Origin: Aspidiotus rigidus
Taxonomy: Eukaryota > Arthropoda > Insecta > Hemiptera > Diaspididae
Reading direction: 5' to 3'
NCBI GenBank assembly: GCA_035079385.1
Contig: JAVHKY010000054.1
Location: 14,364,501-14,428,500, forward strand
Length of the DNA: 64,000 nt
Shown here one piece after another: positions 39,452 to 53,160 of this stretch. The translations under genes and the position numbers were made by a program. Every line of letters starts with the position of its first letter. Positions within the stretch are counted from its first letter, which is position 1. Below the pieces are notes generated by a model, which made no database searches, had not been told where the DNA came from, and was given only the letters and a program-made list of their open reading frames with translations.

Positions 39452-39529
39452 AATAAATAAATAAATAAATAAATAAGCAAATGAATAAACAAATAAATAA
39501 ATAAACAAACAAATAAATAGATAGATAGA

Positions 39530-39588
<59 letters not shown>

Positions 39589-39597
39589 ATAGGTGAA

Positions 39598-39636
<39 letters not shown>

Positions 39637-39668
39637 ACAAATAAACAAATGAATAAATAAAATAATAA
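39452..39668 (+). repeat. (AAAT)n microsatellite
   Basis: About 217 bases of AAAT repeats with scattered C and G substitutions. It yields Leu/Phe/Ile/Tyr repeat frames on the minus strand that are not genes. Confidence 0.95.
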
Positions 39669-39679
39669 AATAGAATATA

Positions 39680-40192
39680 CAGTCCACTCTCGATTTAACA
39701 AAGGCCAAGGGAGCAAGGAAAAAATTCGTTAAATCGAGTTTTCGTTAAAACAAAATTCGTTAATTCGAGAAGAGAAAAGAAAATTTGTTAAATTGCGTTA
39801 AATGGAATTTCCTAATTCGTCAAAGTTGACGTTTTGTACTTCAAACGCAATTTTTTACAAATTTAGTTGAAATTTCTTCAAAATATTCGTTTTATTTTCG
39901 TCAAAATTGATTCAATTTGCTTTCCGTTGATTCGGATTTTTGTCAAATTTGTCATGGTTGAAGTTTTGTACTTTTTATACTTGGCTTTCAAGAAAAATGG
40001 TTGAATTTTTCTCAACTTGATCGCAATTTTGTCAAAATTGATCGAATTTTCTTCAAATTTTTTTAGATTTTTGTCGAAATTCGTCAAAATTGCTTGCACA
40101 TCAAATTTCGTTGAATCGAGTACAAATTTTTCGTTATAATGAGTTTTTCTCAAGGGAACAGAGTTTTATTTCGTTAAATCGAGAGTGGACTG
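39680..40192. mobile_element. pogo/Tigger-like MITE
   Basis: Perfect terminal inverted repeats CAGTCCACTCTCGATTTAAC flanked on both sides by TA (39678-39679 and 40193-40194), the Tc1/mariner-pogo target site. Interior copies of TTCGTTAAATCGAG form subterminal repeats. 513 bp with no transposase; the open frame on the minus strand is spurious. Confidence 0.88.
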
Positions 40193-40380
40193 TATTAGTA
40201 ACAAAAAGGGAACGCACTTATAATAGCAACAATGACAAGACAAAAACGGACAGGAATTGAAATTATGAAATATGCAATAGATCCATTTTTATCACAGTAC
40301 TAAATTAGGCTTAATCATAAGTAGAAACTTAAAACCCCGTCGTAACGAGCCTCACTCAGTAGCGTGAGGAATAAAAGTAC

Positions 40381-40714
40381 TCAAAGTATATTATTTTTGC
40401 GGCACTGCCCTCTGTTGAAAACAAATTACAGAAATAATTATATAAAAAAAAAGAATAAAAAAAATAAAAAAAAGAATATATATAAAAAATGGACAATTTA
40501 AATGAGGACCGACGTTTCGCTTGTAAACTTACAGCATCTTTAACGTCGGTCCTCATTTAAATTGTTTTCAAAATTGCTTTCAATTTTTATTTTTTTATAT
40601 ATTTCTTTATTTTTTATTTATATTCTTTTTTTATATTTCTTAAAATATATTTTTTATATTTTTCTGTAATTTGTTTTCAACAGACGGCGGTGCCTCAAAA
40701 ATAATATACTTTGA
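40381..40714. repeat. 334-bp palindrome with PLE-like centre
   Basis: Outer arms share TCAAAGTATATTATTTT and GTTGAAAACAAATTACAGAA. Inner arms of 23 bp (CAATTTAAATGAGGACCGAC plus three) are perfect. The roughly 28-base centre reads, on the minus strand, AAAGATGCTGTAAG to AGCGAAACGTCGG. That resembles the GCGAAACGT end motif of Penelope-like elements and a decayed hammerhead. Confidence 0.8.
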
Positions 40715-40787
40715 ATTTTTGATACCGTCTGGACAAGTTCGTCTCTTTATTATAAGAAAAGTACTAGGTATTCATTCATTCAAATAT

Positions 40788-40863
40788 ATATATATAAATA
40801 AATAAATAAATCAATAAATCAATAAATCAATAAATAAGTAAATAAATAAATAAAATAAGTAAG

Positions 40864-40898
<35 letters not shown>

Positions 40899-40899
40899 A
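40788..40899 (+). repeat. (AAAT)n / (AATC)n microsatellite
   Basis: Tetranucleotide repeats with AATC variants preceded by a short (AT)n; the second such tract within 1.4 kb. Confidence 0.9.
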
Positions 40900-40999
40900 T
40901 GAATCCAAGTCCCTTTCTTATCTTTCTCCTCCTATCAGATCTAGCTCAAGAAAACACACCGATTCCTACGCGCTGTACACTTCAAACTTATTTATAAGT

Positions 41000-41199
41000 C
41001 AGCGCCGTAGATATTTGACCGGGAGTGCAGGATTTAAGGGGGGCAAAATGTTGTAGAAAAATAAAAAAAAATCGGGGATTAGCAAAATAAAGTTGTAGCC
41101 TTTTATTAAAATACTGACAAGAATTTAATCAGTGGAGAAGAAAAAGGGTCGCTAAATTTTGCTTTATCTAAAGGCGTGAGAGGGCGCAATCCACCCCTG
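41000..41199. mobile_element. Possible degraded hAT MITE
   Basis: Left end CAGCGCCGTAGAT resembles the CAGGGCCGTAGCT terminus at 18085; the right end reads CAGGGGTGGAT inward. Flanks TTATAAGT and TTTTTAGT agree at six of eight bases. Interior begins with GGGGGGCAAAATG-like sequence typical of such MITEs. Confidence 0.4.
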
Positions 41200-41432
41200 T
41201 TTTTAGTGTATAACACGAAAATTTCATAAACCTTCTTTTGTTAGACGATGAAACTTCACAAGTGAATTGAAAACAAGTTTCCTATATACGACAGAGAACT
41301 TTTAAAGAAAGATACATACAAGAAGTATGAGAATGAAATTAGAACTGACAACAATCGGTAGTAATAGTAGGAAATGAAACAAGCGTGATCGTGATAAGGG
41401 GATGAGAAGAAGCCAACACGTTAAAAAGTGAA

Positions 41433-41564
41433 TAGAGAGTTTTTGCATTCGAACGTTATTGAAATAACGTAACGCTAACGTTAAATTTTCCCATTGCTTA
41501 CAATGAGAAAATTTAGTGTTAACGTTACCGTAACATGATAACGTCCCAGTGCAAAAACTCTCTA
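41433..41564. mobile_element. 132-bp palindromic MITE
   Basis: Ends TAGAGAGTTTTTGCA inverted; inside, AACGTTA/TAACGTT words and AAATTTTCCCATTG against CAATGAGAAAATTT make nearly the whole element fold into one hairpin. Non-coding. Confidence 0.8.
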
Positions 41565-43479
41565 ATGTTGAGTAGGCTAAGGTAGAGAAACGAATTCACG
41601 TTACAAGTATACCAATTCGAGCTTCCATTTTGTCTCCCATCGCATTCAATTATTTTCCCTTCATTTTCCAAGATTTGAGCCTTATAAATAAAATGTCGTA
41701 GAATGTATCCTCGAGTCCCCAGAAATAGTCCAACGCGAGTCGTACAAAATATAATTTGTAGCTAGGTTCTCAACTGACGACACTGAAAAATTACTCTCAA
41801 GGAGGGAAGTATTTTGATGTAATATACCGCTGCCCACTTTCACCGGTATAGAGGCGATACTGAGAAGCTAGAAAACGGTTTTTGTTTTTGCGTAAAATAC
41901 ACGATGATTTAATTACTATTCACAAACAAACGTTCCTTTTCTCGAACGCCTTTGTAATTACAAATTGAGATCTGTTTTCATTATTCCGCTGAAAACGCAA
42001 TACTTTTTACGAAAATAATACGATCGAACACGCGTAAACTGTCGCATTTATATTAATTTAGACGACGAATGCGCGCGGCACGTTTTTAGGTTAAGAATGA
42101 ATTTGTATCAGTCGTAACTTGCGCATCTTATAGCGTCTCTTAAATATAATAAGATTATAGGTGCGAGCATTATTACATGGTATGTAGTACGAAAACAATG
42201 GCACTGTCTCCAATATCGAGAACACATTTTACTGAAATAGTGTATACCTAAAAAGAAAAGGTGGCGAGAAATAAATTGATTTGCCAATTTTCCTGCTTTC
42301 GTTTGATGACACGCGCGCTACAAAAATACTTCGGTGTGGATTCGGGATGGAAAATTAATTTCATACATCCAGCTCGACGAAAACCTTGAAATTTTCATTC
42401 ATGCTACGTTTTCGATGGAAAAATTGGATAGGGTGCACCAGTCAACTACAGATAACGGTCGGAAAAGACTGGAAAGACGCGAATAATATACCCGCAGCAC
42501 CTATACATCGATTATCCTCATTCACAATGGTTCTCCATTTTAATAATTACGTACGTTTCAACAATAGAAGTACAACTTTCAACAAGTTTCATCGTAAGTA
42601 GACTCGAGAATTGAACAAAACCTAAACTATAGGCCTACTGTGCATCGGCGTTCGTAAGTAAACGTAGAAGAAAAAAAAAGAAGAAGTGATATCTTTACAA
42701 GGAATGGTCGACATTATTTAGTCATCAGTCATCATAAAACGCACACAAAACAGACACTTCCAGAGAGAAGGGTCATTATAAATATGGATTTCACCTTCTA
42801 CATACTCCTTCAAAACAAAAGCTTGTCGAAACGACGAGTGACATATTTGATAGATCGAGAGGAAATTTGATTATCATTACACGGTATACGCGTACAATCT
42901 GAGTTTAATGTATAGAGGGTTATCATTTCGCTCCTAAAGCCAGTTTCGAGTACCAACCGTTTCGGTAAGAAAAGACCAAGTAAACTTGGTGCATCATTCC
43001 TAACGATTTTAAGCTACAATACACTTACGGTAATTTATATGGATTCGCATAGGTTTAAATCACCTACCTACAAAAGACTCCTAAAAATGACTTTATAGTT
43101 ATGGAGATTGAAACTCAACAACTTGACCTTAAGGAATTTCGCAAACTCTTAAAGGCAGTCAAAAGGCTAAAATCGTCAATAAATCCTGCTAGCAGTGAAC
43201 TTGCAGTAAGCCTGTAGAAGACACTGCTAGTATTTTAGATCGCACAATTTTAGTGGAGCGCCAGCACAAAATAGCACCGCCGGATACGTCCACCCCTTGG
43301 TCCAAAATCAACCACTCTGCTCTTTCTTACCCATCGTCTCAACACAGACGTTGAAATTAAATCAACTTCCCGTATTTTAACAGGGAACTAGTTCAATGAT
43401 TTTTTTTAGCGGGGAACCCGCTATTCCTTTTGTTGGGGGTACTTTCAGACTCGCGGACGAGGTTGATGACGTTACGGAG
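41565..43479. other. No recognised gene
   Basis: AT-rich sequence with many short open frames. No conserved exon or splice-flanked frame was identified. Confidence 0.3.
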
Positions 43480-44310
<831 letters not shown>

Positions 44311-44399
44311 GCGAGCTATATATTTCGGGGTCCCTAAAATAGGTCCAAGTCATTGATGACGTCATAATTAGGAAATCACCAAATAAACGGAATGCTTCA

Positions 44400-44945
44400 A
44401 AACAGTAACTGTACAATGACTCCAGATGGACGTCCACTTCAGGACAATTCAAATTCAGCCAGCTTACATTCCTTATAAGAAACCTAAACTCGATTGTCAA
44501 TTAATGCGACATAATATAGGAGTTGATTCCTGATCAACAGAAAAATTTGGAGAAGTTGACTTTAAATTGACTCCAGATTGACGTTCATTTAAGCTCGATA
44601 TGAAGTTGACCAGCGCACATATTACTAGGAAACTATCATTTGGCTTGAAATTGATCCAACGCAGCGGTCAAGATTGCTAGAAAAGTCTGGAGAAGTTGAT
44701 TTGAATTTGACTCCAGATTGACGTCATATTACACCAGGAAACTGAAAACTGACTCAAAATTGACCCTAACATAGCGGTCAATTCCTGATTGACAGAAAGA
44801 TTTGGAGACGTCGACTTAAAATTGACTCCAGATTGACGTTGATTGAAGTTAAGTAGAGAACATTACCAGAAAACTGCAAATTGACTTGAAATTGACCCAA
44901 CAAAGCAGTCAATTTCAAGTCAATAGAAATATTTGGTTCTGCTGG
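44400..44945 (+). repeat. Degenerate tandem array, ~115-145 bp units, left part
   Basis: ATTGACTCCAGATTGACGT recurs near 44570, 44708 and 44821 (variant near 44419). It is followed by ATTACCAGAAAACTG-like, CAGCGGTCAA-like and AGAAAGATTTGGAGA-like blocks in fixed order. The array continues at 46013-46500. Confidence 0.75.
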
Positions 44946-45068
44946 TTGTACATTGAGGTGGACCAGCGTACACCCAGCTGGTAAATTTTTATTAGCACAC
45001 CCAAGAGTGGAATTGTAGTGAACACTACCTTACTTATACAAAGGCAATTTCTCATATAAATATAATTA

Positions 45069-45723
45069 TGTAAGATTCCGTCACGCCGCAATCTCAGTAA
45101 CTGCGCTACTCACCGAGAGATTTGGCAGTTTTAGCTATATTATGTAGAAGAACGGTCGATGTTATCATCTTCCGAGCTACGACATGTCGATAGCACACAA
45201 TGGAAACTGCAAACTTTTTGTTGATTCAGTGTTTATCACTGCAATCTTAGAAGTGTTGTTGCATTTCGTGCTGTATTACGCTACAGACTTACAAATCAAC
45301 AAAAAGCAGTTTTCAAAAAATGACGGAACATCGAGCACGGATTAATGCCCTCCTGGTTATAAGAGGCAAATAACCCGCCAGTGGTATAAGAGGCGCCCGC
45401 CGGTTTAAGAGAAAATTTCTTAACCGCCGGTTTTCAGGGAATCCAGCCAAATCTTCAAATTTTGGTAGTCGATGACTCCCTTCTTAAATGGGGGGATGTA
45501 AGATTCTGTCACGCGGCAATCTCAGTAACTGCGCTACTCGCCGAGAGATTTGGCAGTTTTAGCTATATTAGGTAGCAGAACGGTCGATGTTATCATCTTT
45601 CAAGCTACAACATGTCAATAGCACACAATGGGAACTGCAAACTTTTTGTTGATTCAGTGTTTATCACTGCAATCTTAGAAGTGTTGTTGCATTTTGTGAG
45701 CTGTATTACACTACAGACTTACA
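45069..45723 (+). mobile_element. TRIM-like miniature LTR element
   Basis: Direct repeats 45069-45293 and 45497-45723, about 95% alike by eye, each starting TGTAAGATTC and ending CAGACTTACA, flank only about 200 bp. A purine tract ATGGGGGGA immediately precedes the second repeat, as a PPT would. No gag-pol and no convincing target duplication or PBS. A solo duplication of an LTR is the alternative. Confidence 0.65.
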
Positions 45724-46012
45724 TATATGTGTTACTATTGTATCTGTTGATAGAAAATTGTAGTTGCACAAATATGAGCAAACACTACTAGGGTAGTATT
45801 ACACGTAGTGTTTAGTAGTATTCACTAATTAGTTCTTGAACTTATATGTTTTTCTAGCAGGGCTTATGAGCGCAAAATATTGGCAAAGAGGAGTAGTAGA
45901 TTTGGAAGTGGCCACTACCAGTAGCACTACCAGCGGTAATTAGTAGTACTCACTTTTAGTTCAATCACTAGGTACTAGTAGTGCTTATATCTGCAACACT
46001 TTCCTACTGACG

Positions 46013-46500
46013 TGCATTACCAGAAAACTACAAAATGACTTGTGAGCCAACAGTCAAGAAATCAAGTTCAGGTCAATAAAAAAAATATCAAAATTGACTT
46101 CAGATTGACGTCGACTCAAGGTCAATTCAAATTGACCAGCGTACATTATCAGAAATCTAAAAATTGACTCAAAATTTATTCAATGCAGCAGTAAGTTTAA
46201 CATTGGTTAAAGAATCTGGAATATTCTTTGGTCTCTGATGATGTGTGCTGCTCTTCAACCTCAAATTGCCGTTAATCTTCAGTTGCAAATAAATTGAATC
46301 AAATACTTCAGATACAAATTGAATTAAAATCCACCCAACAGAGCAGTCGATTCCAGGTCGCTGGAAAAATTTGGAGATGTTGTCTTCAAATTGACTCAAA
46401 ATAAATGTCGATTGGAGGTCGATTTAAAGTCGACTAGCGTGCGCGCATTACCAAAGAATTACAAATTAACTCAAAATCTATACGAGGCGATTAATGACTC
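46013..46500 (+). repeat. Degenerate tandem array, right part
   Basis: Continues the 44.4-kb units: CATTACCAGAAAACTACAAA near 46017, TTGACTTCAGATTGACGTCG near 46096, then further diverged units with GACCAGCGTACATTA and GGAAAAATTTGGAGATG. Confidence 0.65.
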
Positions 46501-47940
46501 CTTATTGACCTGATATTGATATCGTCATAAGGCCGATTTCAATAACTGGACAAGATTTTGAAAATATTAAATTCTTGAGGCAGATTTGTTATTTGAAGAA
46601 TTGAGGTGGCGCAAAATAATTAAACCGTATTTTTAAAGGAGCGAAGACTTGAACAGAGTTAACCGCCATCAGCCCGAGACTTGAAGTTCGACGTCCGTTT
46701 AAGCGGATTACCGCATTTTTCGTACTCCAACTTTTTGCCCTCGGTGAAAAGTGTAAGTTCACGTAATTACACAAACGTGTCTCAAACAATACAGCGTGTA
46801 TCAGGATGAAAGCTCGAACGAAAAATAGACTGTTGATGACGTTGTTCTACAACTAAGAAGATATTTTTCCTTGACAGCTCAGTCGAGAACCAGGATATTA
46901 TAAATGCTATACTGCAACTGTTTGTCGAGTGTATGGAATAATGCGAATATTTATCGACTCAATCGCATTTGTATCATAAAAGAATCCGATTATGAAGCAC
47001 TTTTGTATTATAGGTAGTACCTAACGATTCAGATAATTTTATTCTTTCGTCATATTCACAGAGTGGGTCAAAAAATGTTGTTGGAATTTATTTTCAGATC
47101 GTTGATGAGGAATTAACTTTCGGAGGAAAGTATTGTAGGAAAACCGAATGAAGTTGTATTCATTTCAGTATTTTTGACGGAACCTATAGTGCTTTAGATA
47201 CAAGTTACAAAAGATGAACCCTCCCTCTTGATGAACTACAATTAGATTTGCACCTCATTAACGCGTCGTCACGTAAAATTACCCGTACCTACCTTCCAAC
47301 TTGAACCTTCGAACGGTGTAGAAATAATTTAAGCCAAAGCCAATGAATATTTACAGATAGAAGAGCGTTTGTAATATTGAAAATTGGATGGCAAAAGTCG
47401 AATTATCCATAAAAGCCTTTTCGAAAGGGATAACGTTACTACTCTGACAAAAATTTGAACTACTTTATTCTACGAAAAATTGTGGGCCTGTAGGTACAAT
47501 TTGCAAATGGTACAAAAATGCATGTACTTCAATTTCGGTCTTTATGCGTAACATTTATATATTTAGTATGTAAATCAGATAGGTATTTCAACTGAACTTT
47601 TTACACGATAATCCCTACTACAGGATCATCTATCAAAATATGGAAAATATAAGAAACGTGAACCAAATCAGCCTGAAAATCACGAGAGATAGTTGGAATT
47701 GTAATGGTGGGAGCATCTAATCATTTGGGAATGTTTTATAAGAATAATAATAATATCTGGATCTTTGGTTTCATTAGACTCTAGCAGATATCTGATTTCT
47801 TTCTTATATCCGGGTCTTCCTTCTTACTTCAATCCGACTTGGCGTAAAAAGAATTTCGTATTACAAATATTAATTGGGATATCGCCTGAAGAGACTATAA
47901 TGACAAAGATCATTTTCATTTACTAGTATAGAAATGGCGG
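46501..47940. other. No recognised gene
   Basis: Short open frames only; no exon with splice context or family similarity noticed. Confidence 0.3.
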
Positions 47941-48054
47941 AGTCTGGAAAAGCTAGGACAAATGAGTGCTGAGATACATCTGTCTGATTTTGTAGAAGTT
48001 TCGGCACTTTATATGCTTATAAGATTGGGACTACTCCGAGGAAAATCGTCACAA

Positions 48055-48760
48055 AAACTGTTGATGACGTCATCAATAACCTTGACCAACTTTAGGGGGT
48101 TGAAAACGTTTCAACCTTCGTTACTTTCATTGTTCTTAGCCAAAACTAGGCTATAATTTTGTATGCTAGGCCTACACTAGATATCTGATTTGTAGCTAGT
48201 CCTATACTACGCTCATCGTAGGCTAATCATAGCCAAACACAACATATACAGTCTAAAAGCAGCGAGGGATTGGGACTAGGTATTCTTGGAAAAAACGTCA
48301 AAAAAACTGTCACACTTTTTCGACGGTTTGTCATGGTTTTTCGTCACCCCTCATAACGTCGTCAGTAACTTTGACCTACCTGGGTATTTGGGAAAAGTTT
48401 GGTCTTCTCTACTTTCAAAATTCGCCTAGGCCTAATATACAGTAAGCTAAGCTATACTAGGGTCAAAATAGTATATACAAGGGGTTTAATATACCACTCA
48501 TCCTATAATCTAAACTAAACCCAACATAGAGTACAGTGTCCATGAGCGATTAAAAGGCGATTGGCACGTGTGCCTGCGTATCCTATTTACAACAACAATA
48601 CGTGAGCTTAAATGGCCAACGCCGACACAGCCACCGAATAATCGCTATCAGACAGTACTATAGGCTATACTAGGCCTAATAGACAAGATATTGTCACGCC
48701 TGATGATGTCATCAGTGACCTTGACCTTCTTGAGCCTTTAGTATATTGAAGCTTGTGAGC
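48055..48760 (+). repeat. CRE/nuclear-receptor motif repeats, three copies
   Basis: GACGTCATCAATAACCTTGA (48064), ACGTCGTCAGTAACTTTGAC (48356) and GATGTCATCAGTGACCTTGA (48706) begin three diverged units. The first two continue with CTAGGCCTA-type sequence. Spacing is about 290 and 350 bp. Confidence 0.6.
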
Positions 48761-48791
48761 TCGTGAACCATTAGTGTACATAAAATCAGAA

Positions 48792-49755
48792 ATTGCAACC
48801 GGAAATTTCAGCTGGCTTTCGGCTTAATTTTGCTGACTTAATTCAGCTGATTTTTGGCTAATCAATTTGGGCCGGACAGCGCTAGCGTCGCGCTGCATTT
48901 TTACCGAGCGAGGAGGAATTGAAAACGGGAGCTAAATCTAAACTATGGCGGTACATGGGTAAGAAATGAAAAAATTAAAGTAACACTTGAATGAAGCAGA
49001 TTTGGCTTCCGGAAGTCACATAAAAAATCTTCACAAATAAAAATTCTTCAAATTAGATGAGATAACAAAATCTTCAATCCCGCTTCAATCAAGAGTTATT
49101 CCAAGTTTTTCATTTTTTTCTCATATACCTCCATAGTTTAGCTACCGTTTTCAATTTTGGCAAGAATACCACTTCAGGTAATAAAGGCTTCAAACTAAAA
49201 ATTAATTATTTATATAATAGCTTATTTTTACATGTAAACAATCAATATTTTCTAGCGGCATATCTTAAAATTCATTAGCTGTCTTGTAGCTTTCGTAAAA
49301 ATGGTCAAAACAAGAGCTTAAGCTTAAACTTGAGCCAATAACGACTTTAGCTGCGCATCCCTGGAATTTAGATGAAACGATCAGGAGAATTGGGGCAGTT
49401 GCGGAAGATACCTATTCTCCAATTTATGTTGATCATCACCATCGGATGACTGCTTTACAGGCTTCTATGCTGAACGGCTGAACTGAACTGAGCTGGAACC
49501 AATCTTATCTTTGTCAATTCTTTGGCAAAGCCAATCTGGCCTAAAGAGGGAAGCAATTGAACTTGAAATTTGAACACTCAAACAGTGCATTTTCCTATTT
49601 GCGGGAATGAGGAAAGCTAGAAAAAAACTGAAAAAATTTTGACTCAATTCGGCTTTCAGCTTACAAAGGTTCAAATGAAGCTGGGCTTCAATTTCGCTCT
49701 TATCAGTAGAAATTCGGTTGAATTCGACTTTTATCTAGCTGCAATACTCTAATGT
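48792..49755. mobile_element. hAT-like non-autonomous element, second copy
   Basis: Left end CAGAAATTGCAACC, right end inward TAGAGTATTGCAGC; the interior matches 1939-2605 in inverted sense (for example GAAGATACCTATTCTCC near 49404). Copy 1 lacks about 100 bp present here and carries the MITE instead. No target duplication detected. Confidence 0.5.
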
Positions 49756-50049
49756 TAGACTACGTGTCTCTGGATGAGACAGCTAGGTTAGCTTTTGTGT
49801 CACGTTTCTTTTTTTTACTTTTCACTTCTCATTGCAACTGCTCGACCTTACACTATGCACCTGCAATTCAAGGATTTTGATACCAGCAGGTGAGGGATTA
49901 AATCCCGCCCGAGTCACATTTTGTTTTGTCACAATTTGCTAAATTAATTTATGGCTTGGTACTTCGATGAACATTTTCCAGAAGTGTTATCTGACAAAAA
50001 TTCTTTTGTACGAAAATAATTGTTGCGTTTCAAGTCACCAAAAGTCGTT

Positions 50050-51771
50050 ATAGACTGGTAAATTTTTTAGAAAAACGCCTTGCTAGAAGCATTTTGTGTA
50101 ACAATTGAGTAAATGATGGTTGAAGAATGGTTCGGACCCGCTGAATACAAAAATCGTTGTTACTTTTTGAATTGAGCCCCCAGAAGGACCTGAAAATGGG
50201 GGGAAAGGGGTAAAAAATTCAATTTTTCTCAGTTTCTGCGGAAAGTATGCGTCTGAGGAGAAAAATACCTTAGTAAAAAAATATTTCACACAAAATTCCC
50301 TATCGGATAAGATTTTTACATTTTAGGCTAGCGTGTCAGTGTTGCCAGAGAGGAGAGCGCAAGTATTATATTATGAAAAATCCTTACTTTATCATTATTT
50401 TAGCCGAACACATACGCGGTTCTGAGGTGATATACACTGTACTGGCAAGAGCCTCTATGCAATTGCGAAAAAAAGTCTTACTCACTCACGCTTGTTTGCT
50501 AACTGCTTACTTGGTTATTGCTTACTTACCTCTCCTGTTCTGTAATCTACTATAAAAAATGTTTGTTACTTGAGTTATACCATGCAGAATTTTACAATCA
50601 AAAGTTTTAAAGTAGGTTGCGGTGCGTCTGTGTGTGAGAGCAAAATCTTGGGTACAATGTCCCACTTGTTTTTTCATGAGTACAACTTTCTCTGTAGGGT
50701 GGAGTGTTATTTATAATGACTATAGGGCTCTTCATACTTGTTGGACTCATTACCCTAGAACAGAACTATAAGTGTAATGCCCGATTATTTAGATTAAATT
50801 ATCCCGTCACAAGACCAATGTAGATGGAGATTGGAAAAATATTACGGGTGTTACTTTGACATACAGGTTCAAGAGAGGAAAAAAAAATGCCAGTTTTGGG
50901 CACTTTTAAAGATAGATACTTGAGAAAATTGTCTTCTTGATATCCTATTTATTACAATAGCGTAGTTATTTGCTAGGTGGGGTTACAGTCCAGAAAAAAA
51001 TAGAAGCTCATACAAACAAAATTCAGGACAAAGATTTTTCTGCTGAAATTTGTTCCTTGCAGGGCAGGGGGTTTAGGGGTGGTGAACGTTTACGGTATGT
51101 ACAGACTACCACAAGGAACAAATTTCATCAGAAAAACCTTTGTCCTGAATTTTGTTTGTAATAAAGTATAATGTTCAGAAAAATAGATTACGGAGTTTCT
51201 TGGCAATTTTTTATGATTGAAACGCATTTAATGAAAAATAGTTATTTTATGGAAATTGTAATCATTGTAATAAGCTTGAATTATTATTCTTCATAACTGG
51301 GAGCACTGGTTGAGAGTAAAAAAGGTCATAATTGCGACAATTTTTGTATAATTCATGATTTCTATTCCAAATGTGTGCAGTACAGTGTATATCACTTTAG
51401 AACCGCGTATGTTTGACTAAAATAATGATAAAGTAAGTATTTTCATGTTCATATTATATTTGCGCTCTTCTCTCTGGCTACACTGACGCGCGAGCCTAAA
51501 ATGTAAGAATTTTACCCGATAGGAAATTTTGTGTGGAATATTTTTTTACTGAGGTGTTTTTCCCCTCAGACGCATACTTTCTACAGAAAGTGAGAAAAAA
51601 TGAATTTTTCACCCCTTTCCCCCCCATTTTCAGGTCCTTCCGGGGGGCAATTCAAGAAGTAACAACAATTTTTTATTTAGCAGGTCCGAAACATTGTAGA
51701 ACCATCATTTACTCAATTGTTACACAAAATGCTTCTAGCAAGGCGTTTTTTTTTTTAATTTACCAGTCTAT
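50050..51771. mobile_element. Foldback element, 1.7 kb
   Basis: Arms of about 400 bp (50050-50450 and 51375-51771) are inverted with mismatches. They start ATAGACTGGTAAATT and contain GAAGGACCTGAAAATGGGGG. Inside, 51013-51060 and 51112-51159 form a second inverted pair (ACAAACAAAATTCAGGACAA). No coding sequence found; termini begin TAGACTGG. Confidence 0.82.
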
Positions 51772-53085
51772 CAACAAATGAGGTTCAAATCCACAAGTTG
51801 TGATATGAGGATGAGACGGAATCCTTCATACCAATAATTAATCATTATTTTTAAATATTGAATGGCGTTCAAATATTGAACCATCGAAAATAATACGTGC
51901 GTATTTTTCAAAGTTGAAGCTTATTATTTTTTCGATAATTTTTTTTTCACATCTCATTATCTATTCATAGTCGTCTACCTGTATTTCAAAACAGCTTACG
52001 CTATTGCTGTTGGGAATCGAAAACGTAGACTTTGCGTTCATTATTTTATAAGAAGTGGGATAAAAACTGTCCGGAAAAAAAAAAGATCAACGGGGGAAGT
52101 TACTCGCGAGCAAATCTTTCAATATTCGATTAAAATTTCCATAGGAAATAAATTCGCGGCGAAATTTCTTCCCCTTTTCTGATTGGTTAATAATATAATT
52201 GCAATGTCTACAAGATCTAATCCGTCCTTTGTGGAGAAAGGCCCTACGTCTACTGAAAAATAATATTGTTCGTATTTCTCGATTAATTTTCTTTTTCGAG
52301 GCAGAGAGAAAGAAGAAGAAAGAGCCGCTGCACACGTACAGTAACGACCCTTCGTAATGAAATTTTACTTTTAAAAGTACGAAGAACCTTAATCGCTAAT
52401 TAGACATTTAAGTCGTGGCGAACAGAAGTGCTTAATTTCAGAATGAAAAGATTAAGCTCTTAAAGCCTAAAAAAAACAGATTCATCTGGAAAGTGTGAAT
52501 TTATTCGCTAAAAGATTTTCCATTTTCTTTCTCTAAACGGTTTACTTTGGGCGAATGATTTGTAAATAATAGGCTTACGAAAAAAAAAGAGAAGAAAGAC
52601 GAGACAAACTGTTTTTTCCACCAATCTCATGTTTCAATTTGCGAGGTTTTAAAGAGGGAAAAATCTCCGAGTTGCCCAATATTTTATTCATTTATGCACA
52701 GTGAATTTCGGAGCATAATTCATAAGTTCGACGAGAATGAAATTTTGAAAATTTATTAAAAGAGTACACGCCTAACTACTTCCCCTTGACTTTCCTACTG
52801 AAAGCAAAAGATTTATCGGTTGTTCGAATACTATAAAGTCATTATGGTGAATTTGGAAGGTTGTGAATGATTTTGAGACAAAGGAATATGGCCTCATACT
52901 TAACGATAAGAATGGAAGAAATGTTTCGTTGTCGACCTGTATCGTACACATAAGTTAGTTTTTGATTCGTCGAAGTAGCACAGGATTGTATCCACAAAGT
53001 TGGGTTCATATTCGGTACAGTGTTTAAAGAAGGTATTTCGAGGTAGGATTTTGTGTTGGCGACGGTAAGAGAGGGTGAAAAGACG
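51772..53085. other. No recognised gene
   Basis: AT-rich; no conserved frame recognised. Confidence 0.3.
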
Positions 53086-53089
53086 ATTG

Positions 53090-53090
53090 T

Positions 53091-53160
<70 letters not shown>

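Noticed and set aside
39330..39716. Minus-strand frames with Leu-Phe-Ile-Tyr repeats
   Set aside because: Translation of the (AAAT)n microsatellite in several frames.
49880..49920. B-box-like sequence suggesting a tRNA or SINE
   Set aside because: No matching A box, cloverleaf or tail at the required spacing.
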